Assembly (NCBI GenBank): GCA_030679995.1
Contig: JAUXSK010000019.1
Location: 1 to 52,496 of the forward strand
Direction: 5' to 3'
DNA from: Candidatus Moraniibacteriota bacterium
GTDB taxonomy: Bacteria; Patescibacteriota; Minisyncoccia; Moranbacterales; UBA2206
Length of the DNA: 52,496 nt
The notes under the pieces were generated by a model. It was given only the letters and a program-made list of their open reading frames with translations, made no database searches and had not been told where the DNA came from. Made by a program: the position numbers and the translations under genes. Numbering within the stretch: the first letter of the stretch is position 1; each line of letters starts with the position of its first letter. Positions 9,283-16,874 of this stretch are shown here, piece after piece.

Positions 9283-9823
9283 ACTTAATCTGATTCCCGA
9301 AGGGAAAAAAAATGAAATAGCGCAATCAGGCAGATTGCGGCGTGTTTTGCGCTGGGAAATGAGTTTATCTTTCGTGCTGGTTATTTTTTTCGCGCTTATC
9401 CTCAGTTTGGATTATTTATTGCAAATCAATCTTGACGTGCAAGTAAATGAAACTGAGAGCGGGCAAAATAAGGCCCGTTATGAAAAAATTTCCGAATTGG
9501 ACAGTAATTTTAAGGAAATAAACGCCAAGGCTTCTTTTAACGAATCTATCCAAAACGACCAATTGTATTGGACGAAGATATTTAAAAAATTAAATGCCGC
9601 GACGCCGGACGGCATCAGTGTGGTTAAAATGGCCAATAAAAATTATAAGTTTTTACTTGCCGGAACGGCGGATACGCGGGATATTCTAGTGGCGATGAAA
9701 ACCAGTTTTTCCCAGGAACCTTGTTTTATGGATGTGAATTTGCCGCTTTCCAGCTTGGTTTCCAAGGAGAATGTCGATTTTCAAATAGAATTCAACATAA
9801 GAGAAGAATGTATAAAAAAATAA
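9272..9823 (+). CDS. pilN: PilN-like pilus assembly protein (copy 1)
   Basis: A 183-residue protein starting MEIKLNLIPEGKK, which matches the INLLP-type motif with which PilN binds PilM. A single membrane helix follows at about residues 28-50, then a coiled-coil stretch and a small ferredoxin-like domain. The topology (short cytoplasmic tail, one helix, outer domain) is that of PilN. It overlaps pilM and directly abuts the PilO-like gene. Confidence 0.83.
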   Translation: MEIKLNLIPEGKKNEIAQSGRLRRVLRWEMSLSFVLVIFFALILSLDYLLQINLDVQVNETESGQNKARYEKISELDSNFKEINAKASFNESIQNDQLYWTKIFKKLNAATPDGISVVKMANKNYKFLLAGTADTRDILVAMKTSFSQEPCFMDVNLPLSSLVSKENVDFQIEFNIREECIKK

Positions 9824-10492
9824 ATGAAGGAATTCTTAAGAAAAAATAAAATAAAACTGGCAGTAACTATATTTATGGTAGTGGTGTTAAGTTTCACCTA
9901 TTTTTTAGTTATGCCTGCGGTAGAGGGGATAATCGCCAGGGCGAACGATATCCAACAGAAAAAAATCGACAAGGAGTTGAATGAAAAAAAACTTTCTTCG
10001 GTCGCTGCGATGGAATCGGATTATGCCAAGGTTAAAGATAACGCTGATAAGTTCGATATCATAATAGAACAGTCGAAAGAGTTGGATTTTATCAAAGAAT
10101 TGGAGATTCTAGCGGAACAAACCGGCAATAAGATCGAATTCAAATTGCAAGATCTAGCAACTGCCAAACCGGTGGCTAAATCGAAAAATGGCGAGCTGGA
10201 CATTAAGAGCAAACTGGCATATTCCAATTTCCTTTCTATGCAGATCGCCCTGGAAGGCAATTATGCGGGTTTGTTGAATTTCATCAATAAGCTGGAAAAT
10301 TATAAAAAGTATGTCAACATCATTACGATAAGTTCCGAGAAAAGGACTATCGAATCCATCGCCAGTCCGGTTGTCAGACCCGCTCCAGCCACTCCCGATC
10401 CTTTTGCGGTAGCTGAACGGCCGCAGGAAAAAAAGCTGACAAAGGAAGTCATAAATAGCATTTTAGACGTGGTAGTCTATATAAAAAAATGA
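9824..10492 (+). CDS. pilO: PilO-like pilus assembly protein (copy 1)
   Basis: This 222-residue protein has a basic N-terminus, one membrane helix (about residues 11-33), a coiled-coil region and a ferredoxin-like domain (FLSMQIALEGNYAGLLNFINKLENYKKYVNI) characteristic of PilO. PilN and PilO form the periplasmic-side alignment complex. There is no intergenic space after pilN and a four-base overlap with the next gene. A proline-rich stretch near residues 188-198 may be a linker. Confidence 0.83.
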   Translation: MKEFLRKNKIKLAVTIFMVVVLSFTYFLVMPAVEGIIARANDIQQKKIDKELNEKKLSSVAAMESDYAKVKDNADKFDIIIEQSKELDFIKELEILAEQTGNKIEFKLQDLATAKPVAKSKNGELDIKSKLAYSNFLSMQIALEGNYAGLLNFINKLENYKKYVNIITISSEKRTIESIASPVVRPAPATPDPFAVAERPQEKKLTKEVINSILDVVVYIKK

Positions 10493-10818
10493 AAATCGGA
10501 TTAAAAAATATCCCATCCGGAATCGACTCTAAAAATGTTTTTAAAAAAACATCCGGCTTTGCCAATCGGCATGAATCATTTGTCGTCTTTTTGATATTTT
10601 CGGTTTTGTTCGCGTATGTCGGTTTCCTGTGGTATCGATACGCATATGATTACCGATGGAGCGAGGCCAAGAAACAAGAATATGTCAGCTCTAAAAATGA
10701 GTTGAATGATTTCAATAAGGTTAAGTTTGATAAGGTTCTGAGGGATATAAACTTCAGGCAGGAAGACTATCAAAAAAACATAGAGGTCGTCAAGGATATT
10801 TTCAGACTGAAGCAATAG
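10489..10818 (+). CDS. Small membrane protein at the end of pilus operon 1
   Basis: The 109-residue protein has one predicted membrane helix (about residues 32-50, FVVFLIFSVLFAYVGFLW) and a charged, probably coiled-coil C-terminal half. I do not recognise the family. Its ATG overlaps the pilO stop by four bases and a strong terminator follows 25 bases later, so it is the last cistron of the operon. The topology resembles another PilN/PilO-type alignment protein or a lipoprotein-free PilP substitute; both readings are guesses from position. Confidence 0.75.
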   Translation: MKIGLKNIPSGIDSKNVFKKTSGFANRHESFVVFLIFSVLFAYVGFLWYRYAYDYRWSEAKKQEYVSSKNELNDFNKVKFDKVLRDINFRQEDYQKNIEVVKDIFRLKQ

Positions 10819-10842
10819 GTTTTTCTGAAAAAGCGTAAAGCA

Positions 10843-10870
10843 AAAAATCCTCCCGGAAGGGAGGATTTTT
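10843..10870 (+). terminator. Terminator of pilus operon 1
   Basis: A perfect 12-bp stem (AAAAATCCTCCC / GGGAGGATTTTT) with a GGAA tetraloop. It sits 25 bases after the last pilus gene. Its symmetry also lets it act on minus-strand transcripts leaving the tRNA cluster. Confidence 0.9.
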
Positions 10871-10875
10871 AGATT

Positions 10876-11034
10876 CGGTGCGCCCTGAGGGATTTTCGCG
10901 TCGTCCGCGGCGGACTCCTTGTCCTGGGCAGCGCTGGATGCTCGCTTGCTCACATCCATCGTCGTTTGTCTGTGCCGCGGCGGGCTTGCTTCACTCCTGC
11001 CCGTTCGAATTCCTCATGGAAAATTTAAAAAAAA
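10876..11034 (-). repeat. tRNA-appended element, copy A (behind tRNA-Arg-TCG)
   Basis: Read on the minus strand, the tRNA-Arg 3-prime end is followed by a short U-rich spacer, then an inverted copy of the tRNA's own T-arm strand (11003-11019, 15 of 17 matching), a GC-rich core, and a 19-bp direct copy of the tRNA 3-prime end (10876-10894, identical to 11035-11053). The core of about 115 bp is shared, with few changes, with copy B at tRNA-Glu. It contains hairpins GGGCAG/CTGCCC, GGATGT/GCATCC and GTCCGC/GCGGAC. No protein-coding content is credible. I know of no name for this element. Confidence 0.85.
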
Positions 11035-11037
11035 CGG

Positions 11038-11110
11038 TGCGCCCTGAGGGATTCGAACCCCCGGCCCTCTGGTTCGAAGCCAGATACTCTATCCACTGAG
11101 CTAAGGGCGC
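11038..11110 (-). tRNA. tRNA-Arg (anticodon TCG)
   Basis: A complete cloverleaf on the minus strand: acceptor GCGCCCT/AGGGCGC, D-arm AGCTCAGTGGATAGAGT, anticodon loop CTTCGAA (TCG) on stem TCTGG/CCAGA, and T-arm GGGGGTTCGAATCCC. The gene has A73 and then CC but not the full CCA. With tRNA-Arg(GCG) at 23882-23954 it can read all four CGN codons. Copy A of the tRNA-appended element follows its 3-prime end. Confidence 0.96.
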
Positions 11111-11137
11111 AAACAATAAAAAAAATAGGCGGAACTT

Positions 11138-11174
11138 CCTGCCTGCCAGCAGGTATCCGTTGAGTTAAGGGTGC
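11138..11174 (-). pseudogene. Degenerate tRNA 5-prime remnant joined to a small palindromic repeat
   Basis: On the minus strand a 21-nt tRNA-like start (GCACCCTTAACTCAACGGAT at 11174 downward) resembles the acceptor and D-arm of the neighbouring tRNA-Lys and tRNA-Arg. It then runs directly into CCTGCTGGCAGGCAGG (11153-11138) instead of an anticodon arm. No full cloverleaf can be built. It looks like a tRNA cut by a GGCAGG-type repeat, a motif also present at 49205-49244. Confidence 0.55.
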
Positions 11175-11206
11175 ATAACTTTTGATTTTTTAAGAAATCT
11201 ACAGGG

Positions 11207-11279
11207 GGGCGATCACTGGGAATCGGACCCAGATACTCGGTACCACAAACCGATGTTCTACCACTGAACTATGATCGCC
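11207..11279 (-). tRNA. tRNA-His (anticodon GTG)
   Basis: Acceptor stem GCGATCA/TGATCGC, D-arm AGTTCAGTGGTAGAAC, anticodon stem TCGGT/ACCGA around loop TTGTGGT (GTG), and T-arm CTGGGTCCGATTCCCAG. The gene shows the tRNA-His hallmark of an extra 5-prime G opposite C73. The 3-prime CCA is not encoded (CCC follows). Confidence 0.95.
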
Positions 11280-11308
11280 ACTCTGGAGACTTCCCGTTCT
11301 CTTTCCTG

Positions 11309-11381
11309 TGCACCCACTAGGACTTGAACCTAGGACCATATCCTTAAGAGGGATCTGCTCTACCAACTGAGCTATGGGTGC
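11309..11381 (-). tRNA. tRNA-Lys (anticodon CTT)
   Basis: Acceptor GCACCCA/TGGGTGC, D-arm AGCTCAGTTGGTAGAGC, anticodon loop CTCTTAA (CTT) and T-arm CTAGGTTCAAGTCCTAG on the minus strand. The outermost anticodon-stem pair is a G/A mismatch. CCA is not encoded. Confidence 0.94.
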
Positions 11382-11410
11382 AAAACTATAATTTTAAATT
11401 GCCGATTATG

Positions 11411-11483
11411 TGCGCCTGGCAGGAATCGAACCTGCGACCAATAGCTTAGAAGGCTACTGCTCTATCCACTGAGCTACAGGCGC
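11411..11483 (-). tRNA. tRNA-Arg (anticodon TCT)
   Basis: Acceptor GCGCCTG/CAGGCGC, D-arm AGCTCAGTGGATAGAGC, anticodon stem GTAGC/GCTAT with loop CTTCTAA (TCT), and T-arm GCAGGTTCGATTCCTGC. It reads AGA/AGG. CCA is not encoded. It is the first gene transcribed in the minus-strand cluster Arg-Lys-His-Arg. Confidence 0.96.
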
Positions 11484-11587
11484 AGATTTCAATGCTTAAA
11501 GGGCGCGATAAGAGTCAAAACATAAAATTGCCTAAAGGCAATATAGCCATCCTAGCAGGAAAAGCGCAATCAGTCAATATTTGCCGG

Positions 11588-12886
11588 CTAAGTCCGCTTA
11601 TTTTCTTTCAAATATTTCGACCATTCATTTTTTGACCAATCATCAGGTTTTTCAGTTAAGACTTGTCCGGGATGCGGGTATTTATTCGGTGAATCATAAC
11701 TGCTATTGAAGACGTCTTCCCGGATCAATTTGCCATCAGCATCAAATACTTGCTGGGAAAAGGTCGTTTTCATCGATCCGTCCGGTTTTCTTTCAAGAAT
11801 AGTCGGACCGATCACATCGGTCTTGCGGCCATCCGAAGTGCCGAAGAATCTGAATATTAATTCCGTTCCGACAATTTCAGTCTGGATCAGGATATGGCCG
11901 GGGGTGTTGTTAATGAAGCGCAAATCGGGCCGGGGCACATAGACTGTGGCATCCATACCTTGAGGATTGTAATACGAAACCGGATAGGCGTGATTACGGC
12001 GGGCGGTTATTTCAAGGCCGCCATAAATAGCGGCACGGAAAGCCGTGGTTGAAACTTGGCAGATTCCGCCGCCGAATTCCGGCTCGGTTTTGTCTTTTTT
12101 AATGACCAATTCCGGTAGATAGCCATGCTCGCCATCGACTTCACCTAATATTTTTACAAAAGAGAATTCTTCACCTGGCTTGATGAGTGTTCCGTTAAAA
12201 CGGTTGGTGGCGACTTTGATATTGAAGACGCGGTTCTTAGGGGAGCCACGAAAATTTGAGCGTCCCTCGCCGATAAGGGAAGTGATGCCGAGATTATCGA
12301 TAGAATCAGTTCTGACTTCCGGATTTTTCTGGATGTATGGCAAATCAAGGGTGTCGGATGCCCCTTTTTGTGCTAGATGGTTGGCTAGGATAGCGATGCT
12401 TTTTTCTTGGTCAAGTTCGATGCCAAGCTGACTTAGGGTAAAAACTGAGACCTTGCCATTCTCTATAGTCAATTTGGCATTGGTCGGTTCTATGTTCGCT
12501 TGCCTGGATAGATCTTCAATGAACCGTTTCGTTGATCCGGTATCCAAATAGAGGACTGAAGATTTTTGGATATGGTCTTGGTCTTTCAAACTTAGCGCCA
12601 GCGCGCATAGGATGGATTTTTCGTGCTGGCAGATATCCTTGTTTTCAATTTCGGAAACGTAGTCCGGGTTATAGGTGAGGACATTTTTTTCTTTGATCCA
12701 GCTGGAAAGCTCCGTCTTGGTCAGCGGATAGGTCTTAGTGCCGACTTTAAGCGTGAGTTCCTTGAATACGCCGTCAGTTTGGCTGGCAGAAGAAAACTTT
12801 CCCAAAGGGATTGTTTCGGCCAGAGCGGTGCTACTTCCGATAAGGAGTAGACAGCTAAAAATGATTGTTGTCAGAAGATTTAACAT
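11588..12886 (-). CDS. VanW-family secreted protein
   Basis: A 432-residue protein with a signal peptide (hydrophobic residues 4-20, then TALA). A peptidoglycan-binding-like N-terminal domain (about 30-190) is followed by the VanW domain (about 195-380), recognised by GRSNFRGSPKNRVFNIKVA, the conserved core FGGGICQVSTTAF and the ARRNHAYPVSYY segment. VanW proteins are cell-envelope proteins found near glycopeptide resistance genes and widely in CPR bacteria; their biochemical role is not established. A lone minus-strand gene here; the region after its stop holds only the tRNA cluster. Confidence 0.9.
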   Translation of the reverse strand: MLNLLTTIIFSCLLLIGSSTALAETIPLGKFSSASQTDGVFKELTLKVGTKTYPLTKTELSSWIKEKNVLTYNPDYVSEIENKDICQHEKSILCALALSLKDQDHIQKSSVLYLDTGSTKRFIEDLSRQANIEPTNAKLTIENGKVSVFTLSQLGIELDQEKSIAILANHLAQKGASDTLDLPYIQKNPEVRTDSIDNLGITSLIGEGRSNFRGSPKNRVFNIKVATNRFNGTLIKPGEEFSFVKILGEVDGEHGYLPELVIKKDKTEPEFGGGICQVSTTAFRAAIYGGLEITARRNHAYPVSYYNPQGMDATVYVPRPDLRFINNTPGHILIQTEIVGTELIFRFFGTSDGRKTDVIGPTILERKPDGSMKTTFSQQVFDADGKLIREDVFNSSYDSPNKYPHPGQVLTEKPDDWSKNEWSKYLKENKRT

Positions 12887-12937
12887 AAGTTAAGAATAGC
12901 CTAAATTTGCTCTAAAATCAATACTTCCGGGATATGG

Positions 12938-12964
12938 AAAACGCCCCGCATATCGGGGCGTTTT
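12938..12964 (-). terminator. Terminator of hsp20
   Basis: An 11-bp stem AAAACGCCCCG/CGGGGCGTTTT with a 5-nt loop lies just after the hsp20 stop on the minus strand and before the VanW start. Confidence 0.88.
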
Positions 12965-12980
12965 GTCGCACTTTTCGGCT

Positions 12981-13505
12981 CTAGAAGCCGCGAACCTGGA
13001 TTTTTTTAGTCTTAGTATTGTCAGCTTTCGGCAGGCGGATAGTCAAAATTCCGTTTTTCATCGAAGCTTCCGCTTTGTCAGCCAGGACATCGATCGGTAA
13101 AATAACCGATCTGGAGAAACTTCCCCAGTAACATTCCTGGTAGTAATAATTTTCTTCACTGACCATTTCTTCATTCTTCCTTTCGCCACGGATACTGACC
13201 ATATCGCTGTTGATTGTCACATCCAAATCTTCCGGTTTGACGCCCGCTATAGTCGATTTGATGACGATATCATTGTCAGTTTGATAGACATCTATGGTGA
13301 GTTGTCCTTCACCGTCTTCACTGGAAGCCGGGCTTTCTTCCGGCATGGTCCTCCGGGTGGAAGAATTTATCAACATTTCCTCGGATTCTTCCTCTTCTTC
13401 ATAGATTTTAGCTAATGGCCTGATAGGGGTTTCAAATTCCTGATTTTCATCAATATTACTTGAACCGGTGAGTCTTTCCAAAAAAGATCGCTTCACTTTA
13501 ATCAT
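12981..13505 (-). CDS. Hsp20/alpha-crystallin small heat-shock protein
   Basis: This 174-residue ATP-independent holdase has a long acidic N-terminal region (residues 15-65) and a C-terminal alpha-crystallin domain (about 68-170). Visible family features are DNDIVIKSTIAGVKPEDLDVTI, the RSVILP segment and the closing motif MKNGILTIRLPKAD, matching the A-x-x-x-n-G-v-L consensus. It binds unfolding proteins in the cytoplasm during stress. It has its own promoter (TATAAT, 13539-13544 minus) and terminator. No CIRCE-type operator is visible. Confidence 0.93.
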   Translation of the reverse strand: MIKVKRSFLERLTGSSNIDENQEFETPIRPLAKIYEEEEESEEMLINSSTRRTMPEESPASSEDGEGQLTIDVYQTDNDIVIKSTIAGVKPEDLDVTINSDMVSIRGERKNEEMVSEENYYYQECYWGSFSRSVILPIDVLADKAEASMKNGILTIRLPKADNTKTKKIQVRGF

Positions 13506-13538
13506 TTTTTTGTGAATATTATTTTATTATCTGAAATA

Positions 13539-13544
13539 ATTATA
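13539..13544 (-). promoter_or_regulatory. Putative -10 box of hsp20
   Basis: TATAAT on the minus strand, about 34 bases upstream of the hsp20 start codon. No matching -35 is clear. Confidence 0.4.
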
Positions 13545-13585
13545 ATCGAAGGCGCCATATTTTGCAAATGACAAAAATTCCGCGA

Positions 13586-14146
13586 TCAGACTTTTGTCCG
13601 GATGGATTTGCGGTTGAATGCGGCCAGCAAAAGGAAAGAAAATGCTAGCTCTGAATAAATTGCCACATAACCCAAACCATATATAACCGATAAATTATAA
13701 GCCAGATGCAGGGCGAAGGCGAGTCCGATGATTTTGATGGCCGGGATATTTTTTTTGAGCAATAGCGTGCCGATAATTCCGGCAGTAGCGATATGCAATA
13801 ATGGGGTGCCTAATAACCGGAAGCCAAGGAGGTCATCGTGGGATGGGAAAGTTTGGCTCAGGAAAAAAAGTATTTCAACCAAGGAGAAGCCTGCTCCGAA
13901 AACAAGCGCCATGGAAATTTTTGGCGGCTGGCTGCCAAGCGCGGAATATAATTTGACTAGCAGGATATATTTGGAAATCTCCTCAACCAAAACGACGATA
14001 AGCAAAAAGATCGTCATTCCGATAAAATAATCCACTGCGATGTCTTTTGAGGATACGACGTAATATGCATTCGACAGGATAAGTTCGATGCACAGCGCTC
14101 CCGAAGCGGCTAGTAAACCAAAGACAAGGGATTTGATGAATCGCAT
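13586..14146 (-). CDS. PrsW-like intramembrane metalloprotease (CPBP/PrsW clan)
   Basis: A 186-residue protein with about six predicted membrane helices. Four motifs expected of PrsW-type proteases occur in order: EEISK (about residue 55), FSLVE (about 88), HIATAGIIG (about 117) and HLAYN (about 146), supplying the glutamates and histidines for metal binding. PrsW cleaves anti-sigma factors in Bacillus, and a sigma factor with a membrane partner is encoded about 1.2 kb away (15333-16681). That functional link is an inference. The gene lies 13 bases after tsaD and is probably co-transcribed with it. Confidence 0.7.
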   Translation of the reverse strand: MRFIKSLVFGLLAASGALCIELILSNAYYVVSSKDIAVDYFIGMTIFLLIVVLVEEISKYILLVKLYSALGSQPPKISMALVFGAGFSLVEILFFLSQTFPSHDDLLGFRLLGTPLLHIATAGIIGTLLLKKNIPAIKIIGLAFALHLAYNLSVIYGLGYVAIYSELAFSFLLLAAFNRKSIRTKV

Positions 14147-14159
14147 ATTTTGTATTTTT

Positions 14160-15221
14160 TTATAACTTCAAATTAGCTTCGGTTGTAAGCTCTTTCCAAT
14201 TGGAAAACAGCGTATCGTTGAGGCCATTTTTTTGCTGCCTGAAAAAAGCGGCGGTAGCGACCATAGCCGCGTTATCCAATTGGAAGGAGGGATCCGGGAA
14301 AGAAAAGTCCGTGCCGGCAAGTTGTTGCGAAACGGCTTTGCCAAGCTGGATTTGCAACTGGGTGTTGGCACTGACTCCGCCGGCCAGTATGATAGTTTTC
14401 GGTTTGTGGATTTTTGCGGCCGCGACGGTTTTTGCCAGGAGGACGTCGATAACGGCTTGTTGGAATTCATAGGCGACTTGCCGGACGAATTTTTTATCAG
14501 CCAGCCGGGCTTGGTTTTTTTTCACAAGATAGAGGACGGATGTTTTGAGGCCGGAAAAAGAAAAATTAAAATTTTTGCTGGCGATCATCGGTCTGGGAAA
14601 ACTGATCGGAAAAAGGGATTTTTCCGGCTTGAATTCGTCCGCCAATTTTGAAATTATCGGTCCGCCCGGATAGCTAAGGCCTAGGATCCTGGCAACCTTA
14701 TCGAAGGCTTCGCCAGCGGCGTCATCTTGCGTTTCACCGATTATTTCATAATCCAAATGTTTTTTCATCAATACTAGCTGTGTGTGTCCGCCGGAAACGA
14801 CCAGGCAGAGGACAGGGAAAGCGATATCCCCAGGATCTTTAGCAATAAAATTGGCATAGATATGTCCTTCGATATGATGGATGCCCAGTAATGGTTTTTG
14901 CCAGGCGTAAGCGATAGTTTTGGCGGTGTTGGTGCCGATAAGAAGGGCGGGAATGAGTCCCGGGCCTTGGGTGACGGCGATAAGGTCAATGTTTTCCTTA
15001 CGGATGTCCGCTTCAGCCAGGCTGGCTTGTATGACCGGCAGGATATTGCGCAGATGCTCGCGTGCCGCCAGATTAGGCACTACGCCGCCCCATCGGGCGT
15101 GCAAGCGTATCTGGGAAGAGATAACATTGGATAACGGTTTGATAGAACCGCTTTTTTCATCTATTCTTATTATAGCGGCTGCGGTTTCATCGCAAGAAGT
15201 TTCTATTCCTAAGATATACAT
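14160..15221 (-). CDS. tsaD: tRNA N6-adenosine threonylcarbamoyltransferase TsaD
   Basis: This 353-residue protein transfers the threonylcarbamoyl group from TC-AMP to A37 of tRNAs reading ANN codons. It begins MYILGIETSCDETAAAII, the classic Kae1/TsaD N-terminus. The metal-binding motif HHIEGHIYAN is near residue 110, and glycine-rich ATP-fold segments are seen in CLVVSGGHTQLV and LAGGVSANTQLQ. The length is typical. It is the first gene of a minus-strand pair with the PrsW-like gene and is divergent from the sigma factor. Confidence 0.97.
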   Translation of the reverse strand: MYILGIETSCDETAAAIIRIDEKSGSIKPLSNVISSQIRLHARWGGVVPNLAAREHLRNILPVIQASLAEADIRKENIDLIAVTQGPGLIPALLIGTNTAKTIAYAWQKPLLGIHHIEGHIYANFIAKDPGDIAFPVLCLVVSGGHTQLVLMKKHLDYEIIGETQDDAAGEAFDKVARILGLSYPGGPIISKLADEFKPEKSLFPISFPRPMIASKNFNFSFSGLKTSVLYLVKKNQARLADKKFVRQVAYEFQQAVIDVLLAKTVAAAKIHKPKTIILAGGVSANTQLQIQLGKAVSQQLAGTDFSFPDPSFQLDNAAMVATAAFFRQQKNGLNDTLFSNWKELTTEANLKL

Positions 15222-15255
15222 ATTTTTTTTGCCTGATTCGGCGCAAGACGGATTA

Positions 15256-15264
15256 TGGTATCAT
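15256..15264 (+). promoter_or_regulatory. Possible extended -10 promoter of the sigma factor gene
   Basis: TGGTATCAT is a one-mismatch extended -10 element 69 bases before the TTG start. A second candidate (TAGGATAAT) lies near 15285-15293. The region is the divergent gap with tsaD. Confidence 0.35.
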
Positions 15265-15332
15265 ACATTGGTATTGTATGCGATTCTAGGATAATTCACA
15301 AATGAAATATTGGTTCTGATAATAAGTATTAA

Positions 15333-15977
15333 TTGATAATCAGCGTGGAGGAAATCAGCAAAATAGGCGATTTTGAAGCTATGGGAAAAGCGCAGGCCGG
15401 ATTGGATGATAACCAATTGGTCAAATTGATCCAAGCCGGAGAGGTGGATTTGTTTGCTGCGATTATCGAAAGATACCAAGGCAAGCTGTTCGCTTATCTT
15501 TATCGCTTGATCGGCAACCGGGAGGAAGCGGAAGATCTGTTGCAAAATGTTTTTATCAAGGCTTTTGAAAACATGCAAAGCTACGATGCGGAGCGGAAAT
15601 TTTCTTCCTGGATATATCGGATCGCCCACAATGAGGCGGTCAACTATATCAAGAGGAAGTCGCTGAAAAAATTCATTTCCTGGGAAGATATCACTTCGAC
15701 CAAAGATAAATTGGCGAGCAATAGCGCGGAAGACGGCGCCGACCATCTTTGGCTTCGGAAAGAGGCGATAGGGGAGGTTGATGAAGCCATCAATCGGCTG
15801 CCGATCAAATACAAACAGGTCCTGATATTGCGCTATTATTCGGAAAAATCATATGAGGAAATAAGCGAGATTTTGCAAAAACCGGTCAATACGGTCGGAA
15901 CATTGATTAACAGGGCTAAGAAAAAAATGGCGGAAGAAATGGAGAAATTGAACGACCGGAGCAATCCGCCAAGCTAG
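15333..15977 (+). CDS. ECF-type RNA polymerase sigma factor
   Basis: A sigma-70 family protein of up to 214 residues. Region 2 (about residues 45-115) shows YRLIGNREEAEDLLQNVFIKAF and FSSWIYRIAHNEAVNYIKR; region 4 (about 150-205) shows INRLPIKYKQVLILRYY and a helix-turn-helix SYEEISEILQKPVNTVGTLI. Region 3 is absent, as in ECF sigma factors. The TTG at 15333 gives the longest frame, but ATG at 15381 (MGKAQAG) begins right before the conserved part; neither has a strong ribosome binding site. The next gene, 44 bases on, encodes a membrane protein that could be its anti-sigma factor. Confidence 0.92.
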   Translation: MIISVEEISKIGDFEAMGKAQAGLDDNQLVKLIQAGEVDLFAAIIERYQGKLFAYLYRLIGNREEAEDLLQNVFIKAFENMQSYDAERKFSSWIYRIAHNEAVNYIKRKSLKKFISWEDITSTKDKLASNSAEDGADHLWLRKEAIGEVDEAINRLPIKYKQVLILRYYSEKSYEEISEILQKPVNTVGTLINRAKKKMAEEMEKLNDRSNPPS

Positions 15978-16021
15978 ATTTTTATCCAAACGGAAAGTAT
16001 ATCAATTAAGCGAGAAACAAG

Positions 16022-16681
16022 ATGAAACAGGAAATAATGCAGAAGATAAAGGAAAAAAAAATCCGGATGCGGCCCGCTTCCCTTTTTTTGGCTCAAAAAT
16101 TGGGGTTGGAAAGCGTTTTGGCGTTGTCGATTCTGGCTAGCGCTTTTTTATTGAGTACATTCCTGTATTTTTTGAAAAAAACCGGGGTTATGAAGTTTAT
16201 GGCGTTCGGCTGGCCGGGGCTGAAGATAATTTTACTGACATTGCCGTATGATTACATCATCCTTTTTATCATAACCATCGTATTGGCTAATTTCATAATC
16301 CATAAATTCGATTTGTCGCGCGGAATATGTATGGATTCCAATATAGCCGTCCTTGCCTTGCTGGCAGTTACGCTCCTTTTGGGTTCTTTTTTCGCGGTCG
16401 CCGGCGCAGAAGATGTTATGGGTGGATGGTTCAAGAAAACGATTCCGGGCGACATCGCCGTTTCAGGTCGGATTATCGAATCTTCCGGCAACCAAGTCGT
16501 AATCAGGGATTTTGACGGCTCCGTACGGATATTGAATTTTGACAGCCTGAAGGATATCGATAGCTCTCCGGACAGAAAAAAATATGAACAAAACAAAATT
16601 TTGCGGGCGGTCGGCAAGCGCGACGATGAGAATCGGGCCGAATTCCATGTTGAAATAGTCGAGTGTTGCGATGAGGATTAG
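16022..16681 (+). CDS. Membrane protein downstream of the ECF sigma factor, possible anti-sigma partner
   Basis: The 219-residue protein has a basic N-terminal segment, about three membrane helices (around residues 32-52, 75-97 and 107-128) and a soluble C-terminal domain (about 140-219). That domain is a small beta-rich fold (IAVSGRIIESSGNQVVIRDF) reminiscent of an OB-like domain. I do not recognise a family, and no zinc-binding anti-sigma motif (HxxxCxxC) is present. Only its position, directly after the sigma factor, argues for an anti-sigma role. Confidence 0.75.
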   Translation: MKQEIMQKIKEKKIRMRPASLFLAQKLGLESVLALSILASAFLLSTFLYFLKKTGVMKFMAFGWPGLKIILLTLPYDYIILFIITIVLANFIIHKFDLSRGICMDSNIAVLALLAVTLLLGSFFAVAGAEDVMGGWFKKTIPGDIAVSGRIIESSGNQVVIRDFDGSVRILNFDSLKDIDSSPDRKKYEQNKILRAVGKRDDENRAEFHVEIVECCDED

Positions 16682-16796
16682 GTTTTTCGGTTTGATAGCA
16701 TGAATCGACATATAGGGTAATTTTCAGCGGTTTTCCAGCAGCCGCTTGATTTATTTTTAGTTTGTGTTATTATTTCTACTGTTATCAAAAAGACAT

Positions 16797-16874
16797 GCCG
16801 CCATCGTCTAGCCCGGTCAGGACGCCAGGTTTTCATCCTGGAAATCAGGGGTTCGAATCCCCTTGGCGGTACCA
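16797..16874 (+). tRNA. tRNA-Glu (anticodon TTC)
   Basis: Acceptor GCCGCCA/TGGCGGT (first pair G-T), D-arm TCTAGCCCGGTCAGGA, anticodon stem CCAGG/CCTGG with loop TTTTCAT (TTC), T-arm AGGGGTTCGAATCCCCT, and an encoded CCA. Its 3-prime end and the terminator behind it are duplicated 180 bp downstream as part of copy B of the tRNA-appended element. Confidence 0.96.

Noticed and set aside
10878-11099. A 73-residue reading frame reading through the tRNA-Arg element
   Set aside because: It is antisense to the tRNA-Arg and its appended element. Its sequence is explained by the tRNA and the element core; similar spurious frames are annotated in many CPR genomes.
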